Shown: piece by piece, positions 50,901 through 61,200 of the stretch
How the letters are laid out: each line of letters starts with the position of its first letter
Numbering within the stretch: position 1 is the stretch's first letter
Source: Cylicocyclus nassatus
Lineage: Eukaryota > Nematoda > Chromadorea > Rhabditida > Strongylidae
Direction: 5' to 3'
Assembly (NCBI GenBank): GCA_958299035.1
Contig: CATQJL010000179.1
Span: 1 to 64,000, forward strand
Length of the DNA: 64,000 nucleotides
Program-made: the position numbers and the translations under genes
Notes under the pieces: model-generated
Told to the model about the DNA's origin: nothing
The model's input: the letters and a program-made list of their open reading frames with translations, nothing else
The model's database searches: none

Positions 50901-52216
50901 TCGTAGGCCTTGACACTCGCTCGTAGGCCTTGACACTCACTCGTAGGCCTTGACACTCGCTCGTAGGCCTTGACACTCGCTCGTAGGCCTTGACACTCGC
51001 TCGTAGGCCTTGACACTCACTCGTAGGCCTTGACACTCACTCGTAGGCCTTGACACTCGCTCGTAGGCCTTGACACTCGCTCGTAGGCCTTGACACTCGC
51101 TCGTAGGCCTTGACACTCGCTCGTAGGCCTTGACACTCGCTCGTAGGCCTTGACACTCGCTCGTAGGCCTTGACACTCGCTCGTAGGCCTTGACACTCGC
51201 CCGTAGGCCTTGACACTCACTCGTAGGCCTTGACACTCGCCCGTAGGCCTTGACACTCGCTCGTAGGCCTTGACACTCGCTCGTAGGCCTTGACACTCGC
51301 TCGTAGGCCTTGACACTCGCTCGTAGGCCTTGACACTCGCTCGTAGGCCTTGACACTCGCTCGTAGGCCTTGACACTCGCCCGTAGGCCTTGGCACTCAT
51401 TCGTAGGCCTTGACACTCGCTCGTAGGCCTTGGCACTCTCTCGTAGGCCTTGACACTCGCTCGTAGGCCTTGACACTCATTCGTAGGCCTTGACACTCGC
51501 CCGTAGGCCTTGACACTCGCCCGTAGGCCTTGACTCTCATTCGTAGGCCTTGACACTCGCTCGTAGGCCTTGACACTCGCTCGTAGGCCTTGACACTCAC
51601 TCGTAGGCCTTGACACTCACTCGTAGGCCTTGACACTCACTCGTAGGCCTTGACACTCGCTCGTAGGCCTTGACACTCGCTCGTAGGCCTTGACACTCAC
51701 TCGTAGGCCTTGACACTCGCTCGTAGGCCTTGACACTCGCCCGTAGGCCTTGACACTCGCTCGTAGGCCTTGACACTCGCTCGTAGGCCTTGACACTCAC
51801 TCGTAGGCCTTGACACTCGCTCGTAGGCCTTGACACTCGCTCGTAGGCCTTGACACTCGCTCGTAGGCCTTGACACTCACTCGTAGGCCTTGACACTCAC
51901 TCGTAGGCCTTGACACTCGCTCGTAGGCCTTGACACTCGCTCGTAGGCCTTGACACTCGCTCGTAGGCCTTGACACTCGCTCGTAGGCCTTGACACTCGC
52001 TCGTAGGCCTTGACACTCGCTCGTAGGCCTTGACACTCGCTCGTAGGCCTTGACACTCGCCCGTAGGCCTTGACACTCACTCGTAGGCCTTGACACTCGC
52101 CCGTAGGCCTTGACACTCGCTCGTAGGCCTTGACACTCGCTCGTAGGCCTTGACACTCGCTCGTAGGCCTTGACACTCGCTCGTAGGCCTTGACACTCGC
52201 CCGTAGGCCTTGACAC
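47997..52216 (+). repeat. 20-bp minisatellite with an 860-bp duplication
   Basis: The block 50537-51036 recurs at 51397-51896 (offset 860, 43 monomers) and also matches 48597-49096 (offset 1,940). A private marker, GGCACTCTCTCGTAGG, is found at about 48632, 50172, 50572 and 51432. Long runs of the unmodified CGCTCG monomer occur (for example 49181-49380). The zone also introduces TCGTAGGACTTGACACT (49485), which becomes common to the right. No gene is seen. Confidence 0.85.
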
Positions 52217-55200
52217 TCACTCGTAGGCCTTGACACTCGCCCGTAGGCCTTGACTCTCATTCGTAGGCCTTGACACTCGCTCGTAGGACTTGACACTCGC
52301 TCGTAGGCCTTGACACTCGCTCGTAGGACTTGACACTCGCTCGTAGGCCTTGACACTCGCTCGTAGGCCTTGACACTCATTCGTAGGCCTTGACACTCGC
52401 TCGTAGGCCTTGACACTCGCTCGTAGGCCTTGACACTCACTCGTAGGCCTTGACACTCGCTCGTAGGCCTTGACACTCGCCCGTAGGCCTTGACACTCGC
52501 TCGTAGGCCTTGACACTCGCTCGTAGGCCTTGACACTCATTCGTAGGCCTTGACACTCATTCGTAGGCCTTGACACTCACTCGTAGGACTTGACACTCGC
52601 TCGTAGGCCTTGACACTCGCTCGTAGGACTTGACACTCGCTCGTAGGCCTTGACACTCGCTCGTAGGCCTTGACACTCGCTCGTAGGCCTTGACACTCGC
52701 CCGTAGGCCTTGACACTCGCTCGTAGGCCTTGACACTCGCTCGTAGGCCTTGACACTCGCTCGTAGGCCTTGACACTCGCTCGTAGGCCTTGACACTCGC
52801 TCGTAGGCCTTGACACTCATTCGTAGGCCTTGACACTCACTCGTAGGACTTGACACTCGCTCGTAGGCCTTGACACTCGCTCGTAGGCCTTGACACTCAC
52901 TCGTAGCCCTTGACACTCGCTCGTAGGCCTTGACACTCGCTCGTAGGCCTTGACACTCATTCGTAGGCCTTGACACTCGCTCCTAGACCTTGACACTCAT
53001 TCGTAGGCCTTGACACTCATTCGTAGGCCTTGACACTCATTCGTAGGCCTTGACACTCGCTCGTAGGCCTTGACACTCGCTCGTAGGCCTTGACACTCGC
53101 TCGTAGGCATTGACACTCACTCGTAGGCCTTGACACTCATTCGTAGGCCTTGACACTCACTCGTAGGCCTTGACACTCATTCGTAGGCCTTGACACTCGC
53201 TCGTAGGCCTTGACACTCGCTCGTAGGCCTTGACACTCGCTCGTAGGCCTTGACACTCATTCGTAGGCCTTGACACTCATTCGTAGGCCTTGACACTCGC
53301 TCGTAGGCCTTGACACTCACTCGTAGGCCTTGACACTCATTCGTAGGCCTTGACACTCATTCGTAGGCCTTGACACTCATTCGTAGGCCTTGACACTCAT
53401 TCGTAGGCCTTGACACTCATTCGTAGGCCTTGACACTCATTCGTAGGCCTTGACACTCGCTCGTAGGCCTTGACACTCGCTCGTAGGCCTTGACACTCAT
53501 TCGTAGGCCTTGACACTCATTCGTAGGCCTTGACACTCATTCGTAGGCCTTGACACTCATTCGTAGGCCTTGACACTCACTCGTAGGCCTTGACACTCGC
53601 TCGTAGGCCTTGACACTCGCTCGTAGGCCTTGACACTCATTCGTAGGCCTTGACACTCGCTCGTAGGCCTTGACACTCGCTCGTAGGCCTTGACACTCGC
53701 TCGTAGGCCTTGACACTCATTCGTAGGCCTTGACACTCATTCGTAAGCCTTGACACTCGCTCGTAGGCCTTGACACTCGCTCGTAGGCATTGACACTCAC
53801 TCGTAGGCCTTGACACTCATTCGTAGGCCTTGACACTCGCTCGTAGGCCTTGACACTCGCTCGTAGGCCTTGACACTCATTCGTAGGCCTTGACACTCAT
53901 TCGTAGGCCTTGACACTCGTTCGTAGGCCTTGACACTCGCTCGTAGGCCTTGACACTCGCTCGTAGGCCTTGACACTCACTCGTAGGCCTTGACACTCAT
54001 TCGTAGGCCTTGACACTCGCTCGTAGGCCTTGACACTCACTCGTAGGCCTTGACACTCACTCGTAGGCCTTGACACTCGCTCGTAGGCCTTGACACTCAT
54101 TCGTAGGCCTTGACACTCGCTCGTAGGCATTGACACTCACTCGTAGGCCTTGACACTCATTCGTAGGCCTTGACACTCGCTCGTAGGCCTTGACACTCGC
54201 TCGTAGGCCTTGACACTCATTCGTAGGCCTTGACACTCATTCGTAGGCCTTGACACTCGTTCGTAGGCCTTGACACTCGCTCGTAGGCCTTGACACTCAC
54301 TCGTAGGCCTTGACACTCACTCGTAGGCCTTGACACTCGCTCGTAGGCCTTGACACTCATTCGTAGGCCTTGACACTCATTCGTAGGCCTTGACACTCAT
54401 TCGTAGGCCTTGACACTCGTTCGTAGGCCTTGACACTCGCTCGTAGGCCTTGACACTCGCTCGTAGGCCTTGACACTCACTCGTAGGCCTTGACACTCAT
54501 TCGTAGGCCTTGACACTCGCTCGTAGGCCTTGACACTCATTCGTAGGCCTTGACACTCGCTCGTAGACCTTGACACTCGCTCGTAGGCCTTGACACTCGC
54601 TCGTAGGCCTTGACACTCGCTCGTAGGCCTTGACACTCGCTCGTAGGCCTTGACACTCGCTCGTAGGCCTTGACATTCGCTCGTAGGCCTTGACACTCGC
54701 TCGTAGGCCTTGACACTCGCTCGTAGGCCTTGACACTCATTCGTAGGCCTTGACACTCATTCGTAGGCCTTGACACTCATTCGTAAGCCTTGACACTCGC
54801 TCGTAGGCCTTGACACTCATTCGTAGGCCTTGACACTCACTCGTAGGCCTTGACACTCATTCGTAGGCCTTGACACTCATTCGTAAGCCTTGACACTCGC
54901 TCGTAGGCCTTGACACTCATTCGTAGGCCTTGACACTCACTCGTAGGCCTTGACACTCATTCGTAGGCCTTGACACTCGCTCGTAGGCCTTGACACTCAT
55001 TCGTAGGCCTTGACACTCGCTCGTAGGCCTTGACACTCGCTCGTAGGCCTTGACACTCGCTCGTAGGCATTGACACTCACTCGTAGGCCTTGACACTCAT
55101 TCGTAGGCCTTGACACTCGCTCGTAGGCCTTGACACTCGCTCGTAGGCCTTGACACTCATTCGTAGGCCTTGACACTCATTCGTAGGCCTTGACACTCGT

Positions 55201-58200
55201 TCGTAGGCCTTGACACTCGCTCGTAGGACTTGACACTCGCTCGTAGGCCTTGACACTCATTCGTAGGCCTTGACACTCGCTCGTAGGACTTGACACTCGC
55301 TCGTAGGCCTTGACACTCATTCGTAGGCCTTGACACTCGCTCGTAGGTCTTGACACTCGCTCGTAGGCCTTGACACTCATTCGTAGGCCTTGACACTCGC
55401 TCGTAGGTCTTGACACTCGCTCGTAGGCCTTGACACTCGCTCGTAGGACTTGACACTCGCTCGTAGGCCTTGACACTCATTCGTAGGCCTTGACACTCGC
55501 TCGTAGGTCTTGACACTCGCTCGTAGGCCTTGACACTCGCCCGTAGGCCTTGACACTCGCTCGTAGGCCTTGACACTCACTCATAGGCCTTGACACTCAT
55601 TCGTAGGCCTTGACACTCGCTCGTAGGCCTTGACACTCATTCGTAGGCCTTGACACTCGCTCGTAGGCCTTGACACTCACTCGTAGGCCTTGACACTCGC
55701 TCGTAGGCCTTGACACTCGCTCGTAGGCCTTGACACTCATTCGTAGGCCTTGACACTCGCTCGTAGGCCTTGACACTCGCTCGTAGGCCTTGACACTCGC
55801 TCGTAGGCCTTGACACTCATTCGTAGGCCTTGACACTCATTCGTAAGCCTTGACACTCGCTCGTAGGCCTTGACACTCATTCGTAGGCCTTGACACTCAC
55901 TCGTAAGCCTTGACACTCATTCGTAGGCCTTGACACTCGCTCGTAGGCCTTGACACTCATTCGTAGGCCTTGACACTCGCTCGTAGGCCTTGACACTCAT
56001 TCGTAGGCCTTGACACTCATTCGTAGGCCTTGACACTCATTCGTAGGCCTTGACACTCGCTCGTAGGCCTTGACACTCACTCGTAGGCCTTGACACTCGC
56101 TCGTAGGCCTTGACACTCACTCATAGGCCTTGACACTCGCTCGTAGGCCTTGACACTCGCTCGTAGGCCTTGACACTCGCTCGTAGGCCTTGACACTCAC
56201 TCGTAGGCCTTGACACTCATTCGTAGGCCTTGACACTCGCTCGTAGGCCTTGACACTCACTCGTAGGCCTTGACACTCATTCGTAGGCCTTGACACTCGC
56301 TCGTAGGCCTTGACACTCACTCGTAGGCCTTGACACTCACTCGTAGGCCTTGACACTCGCTCGTAGGCCTTGACACTCATTCGTAGGCCTTGACACTCGC
56401 TCGTAGGCATTGACACTCACTCGTAGGCCTTGACACTCATTCGTAGGCCTTGACACTCGCTCGTAGGCCTTGACACTCGCTCGTAGGCCTTGACACTCAT
56501 TCGTAGGCCTTGACACTCATTCGTAGGCCTTGACACTCGTTCGTAGGCCTTGACACTCGCTCGTAGGCCTTGACACTCGCTCGTAGGCCTTGACACTCAC
56601 TCGTAGGCCTTGACACTCATTCGTAGGCCTTGACACTCGCTCGTAGGCCTTGACACTCATTCGTAGGCCTTGACACTCGCTCGTAGGCCTTGACACTCGC
56701 TCGTAGGCCTTGACACTCGCTCGTAGGCCTTGACACTCGCTCGTAGGCCTTGACACTCGCTCGTAGGCCTTGACACTCGCTCGTAGGCCTTGACATTCGC
56801 TCGTAGGCCTTGACACTCGCTCGTAGGCCTTGACACTCGCTCGTAGGCCTTGACACTCATTCGTAGGCCTTGACACTCATTCGTAGGCCTTGACACTCAT
56901 TCGTAAGCCTTGACACTCGCTCGTAGGCCTTGACACTCATTCGTAGGCCTTGACACTCACTCGTAGGCCTTGACACTCATTCGTAGGCCTTGACACTCGC
57001 TCGTAGGCCTTGACACTCATTCGTAGGCCTTGACACTCGCTCGTAGGCCTTGACACTCGCTCGTAGGCCTTGACACTCGCTCGTAGGCATTGACACTCAC
57101 TCGTAGGCCTTGACACTCATTCGTAGGCCTTGACACTCGCTCGTAGGCCTTGACACTCGCTCGTAGGCCTTGACACTCATTCGTAGGCCTTGACACTCAT
57201 TCGTAGGCCTTGACACTCGTTCGTAGGCCTTGACACTCGCTCGTAGGCCTTGACACTCATTCGTAGGCCTTGACACTCGCTCGTAGGACTTGACACTCGC
57301 TCGTAGGCCTTGACACTCATTCGTAGGCCTTGACACTCGCTCGTAGGACTTGACACTCGCTCGTAGGCCTTGACACTCATTCGTAGGCCTTGACACTCGC
57401 TCGTAGGTCTTGACACTCGCTCGTAGGCCTTGACACTCATTCGTAGGCCTTGACACTCGCTCGTAGGTCTTGACACTCGCTCGTAGGCCTTGACACTCGC
57501 TCGTAGGCCTTGACACTCGCTCGTAGGCCTTGACACTCGCCCGTAGGCCTTGACACTCGCTCGTAGGCCTTGACACTCACTCGTAGGCCTTGACACTCGC
57601 TCGTAGGCCTTGACACTCATTCGTAGGCCTTGACACTCATTCGTAGGCCTTGACACTCATTCGTAGGCCTTGACACTCATTCGTAGGCCTTGACACTCGC
57701 TCGTAGGCCTTGACACTCATTCGTAGGCCTTGACACTCGCTCGTAGGCCTTGACACTCGCCCGTAGGCCTTGACACTCGCTCGTAGGCCTTGACACTCGC
57801 TCGTAGGCCTTGACACTCATTCGTAGGCCTTGACACTCGCTCGTAGGCCTTGACACTCGCTCGTAGGCCTTGACACTCGCTCGTGGGCCTTGACATTCGC
57901 TCGTAGGCCTTGACACTCGCTCGTAGGCCTTGACACTCGCTCGCAGGCCTTGACACTCATTCGTAGGCCTTGACACTCATTCGTAGGCCTTGACACTCAT
58001 TCGTAAGCCTTGACACTCGCTCGTAGGCCTTGACACTCATTCGTAGGCCTTGACACTCACTCGTAGGCCTTGACACTCATTCGTAGGCCTTGACACTCGC
58101 TCGTAGGCCTTGACACTCGCTCGTAGGCCTTGACACTCGCTCGTAGGCCTTGACACTCGCTCGTAGGCCTTGACACTCATTCGTAAGCCTTGACACTCAT

Positions 58201-61200
58201 TCGTAGGCCTTGACACTCGTTCGAAGGCCTTGACACTCGCTCGTAGGCCTTGATACTCATTCGTAGGCCTTGACACTCGCTCGTAGGCCTTGACACTCGC
58301 TCGTAGGACTTGACACTCGCTCGTAGGCCTTGACACTCATTCGTAGGCCTTGACACTCGCTCGTAGGTCTTGACACTCGCTCGTAGGCCTTGACACTCGC
58401 CCGTAGGCCTTGACACTCGCTCGTAGGCCTTGACACTCACTCATAGGCCTTGACACTCGCTCGTAGGCCTTGACACTCATTCGTAGGCCTTGACACTCAT
58501 TCGTAGGCCTTGACACTCGCTCGTAGGCCTTGACACTCACTCGTAGGCCTTGACACTCGCTCGTAGGCCTTGACACTCATTCGTAGGCCTTGACACTCAT
58601 TCGTAGGCCTTGACACTCGCTCGTAGGCCTTGACACTCATTCGTAGGCCTTGACACTCGCTCGTAGGCCTTGACACTCATTCGTAGGCCTTGACACTCGC
58701 TCGTAGGCCTTGACACTCGCTCGTAGGCCTTGACACTCGCTCGTAGACCTTGACACTCACTCGTAGGCCTTGACACTCATTGGTAGGCCTTGACACTCAT
58801 TGGTAGGCCTTGACACTCACTCGTATTCCTTGACACTCATTCGTAGGCCTTGGCACTCGCTCGTAGGCCTTGACACTCATTCGTAGGCCTTGACACTCAT
58901 TCGTAGGCCTCGACACTCGCCCGTAGGCCTTGACACTCCCTCGTAGGCCTTGACACTCGCTCGTAGGTCTTGACACTCGCTCGTAGGCCTTGAAACTCGC
59001 TCGTAGGCCTTGACACTCATTCGTAGGCCTTGACACTCGCTCGTAGGCCTTGACACTCATTCGTAGGCCTTGACACTCGCTCGTAGGCCTTGACACTCAC
59101 TCGTAGGCCTTGACACTCATTCGTAGGCCTTGACATTCGCTCGTAGGCCTTGACACTCGCTCGTAGGCCTTGACACTCGCTCGTAGGCCTTGACACTCAT
59201 TCGTAGGCCTTGACACTCATTCGTAGGCCTTGACACTCATTCGTAAGCCTTGACACTCGCTCGTAGGCCTTGACACTCATTCGTAGGCCTTGACACTCAC
59301 TCGTAGGCCTTGACACTCATTCGTAGGCCTTGACACTCGCTCGTAGGCCTTGACACTCGCTCGTAGGCCTTGACACTCGCTCGTAGGCTTTGACATCGCT
59401 CGTAGGCCTTGACACTCATTCGTAGGCCTTGACACTCGCTCGTAGGACTTGACACTCGCTCGTAGGCCTTGACACTCATTCGTAGGCCTTGACACTCGCT
59501 CGTAGGTCTTGACACTCGCTCGTAGGCCTTGACACTCGCCCGTAGGCCTTGACACTCGCTCGTAGGCCTTGACACTCACTCATAGGCCTTGACACTCGCT
59601 CGTAGGCCTTGACACTCATTCGTAGGCCTTGACACTCATTCGTAGGCCTTGACACTCGCTCGTAGGCCTTGACACTCACTCGTAGGCCTTGACACTCGCT
59701 CGTAGGCCTTGACACTCATTCGTAGGCCTTGACACTCATTCGTAGGCCTTGACACTCGCTCGTAGGCCTTGACACTCATTCGTAGGCCTTGACACTCGCT
59801 CGTAGGCCTTGACACTCATTCGTAGGCCTTGACACTCGCTCGTAGGCCTTGACACTCGCTCGTAGGCCTTGACACTCGCTCGTAGGCCTTGACACTCGCT
59901 CGTAGGCCTTGACACTCGCTCGTAGGCCTTGACACTCACTCGTAGGCCTTGACACTCATTGGTAGGCCTTGACACTCATTGGTAGGCCTTGACACTCGCT
60001 CGTAGGCCTTGACACTCGCTCGTAGGCCTTGACACTCACTCATAGGCCTTGACACTCGCTCGTAGGCCTTGACACTCATTCGTAGGCCTTGACACTCATT
60101 CGTAGGCCTTGACACTCGCTCGTAGGCCTTGACACTCATTCGTAAGCCTTGACACTCATTCGTAGGCCTTGACACTCGTTCGTAGGCCTTGACACTCGCT
60201 CGTAGGCCTTGATACTCATTCGTAGGCCTTGACACTCGCTCGTAGGCCTTGACACTCGCTCGTAGGACTTGACACTCGCTCGTAGGCCTTGACACTCATT
60301 CGTAGGCCTTGACACTCGCTCGTAGGTCTTGACACTCGCTCGTAGGCCTTGACACTCGCCCGTAGGCCTTGACACTCGCTCGTAGGCCTTGACACTCACT
60401 CATAGGCCTTGACACTCGCTCGTAGGCCTTGACACTCATTCGTAGGCCTTGACACTCATTCGTAGGCCTTGACACTCGCTCGTAGGCCTTGACACTCACT
60501 CGTAGGCCTTGACACTCGCTCGTAGGCCTTGACACTCATTCGTAGGCCTTGACACTCATTCGTAGGCCTTGACACTCGCTCGTAGGCCTTGACACTCATT
60601 CGTAGGCCTTGACACTCGCTCGTAGGCCTTGACACTCATTCGTAGGCCTTGACACTCGCTCGTAGGCCTTGACACTCGCTCGTAGGCCTTGACACTCGCT
60701 CGTAGGCCTTGACACTCGCTCGTAGGCCTTGACACTCGCTCGTAGGCCTTGACACTCACTCGTAGGCCTTGACACTCATTGGTAGGCCTTGACACTCATT
60801 GGTAGGCCTTGACACTCACTCGTATTCCTTGACACTCATTCGTAGGCCTTGACACTCGCTCGTAGGCCTTGACACTCATTCGTAGGCCTTGACACTCATT
60901 CGTAGGCCTTGACACTCGCCCGTAGGCCTTGACACTCCCTCGTAGGCCTTGACACTCGCTCGTAGGCCTTGACACTCGCTCGTAGGCCTTGACACTCGCT
61001 CGTAGGCCTTGACACTCATTCGTAGGCCTTGACACTCGCTCGTAGGCCTTGACACTCACTCGTAGGCCTTGACACTCATTCGTAGGCCTTGACACTCGCT
61101 CGTAGGCCTTGACACTCGCTCGTAGGCCTTGACACTCGCTCGTAGGCCTTGACACTCATTCGTAGGCCTTGACACTCGCTCGTAGGCCTTGACACTCGCT

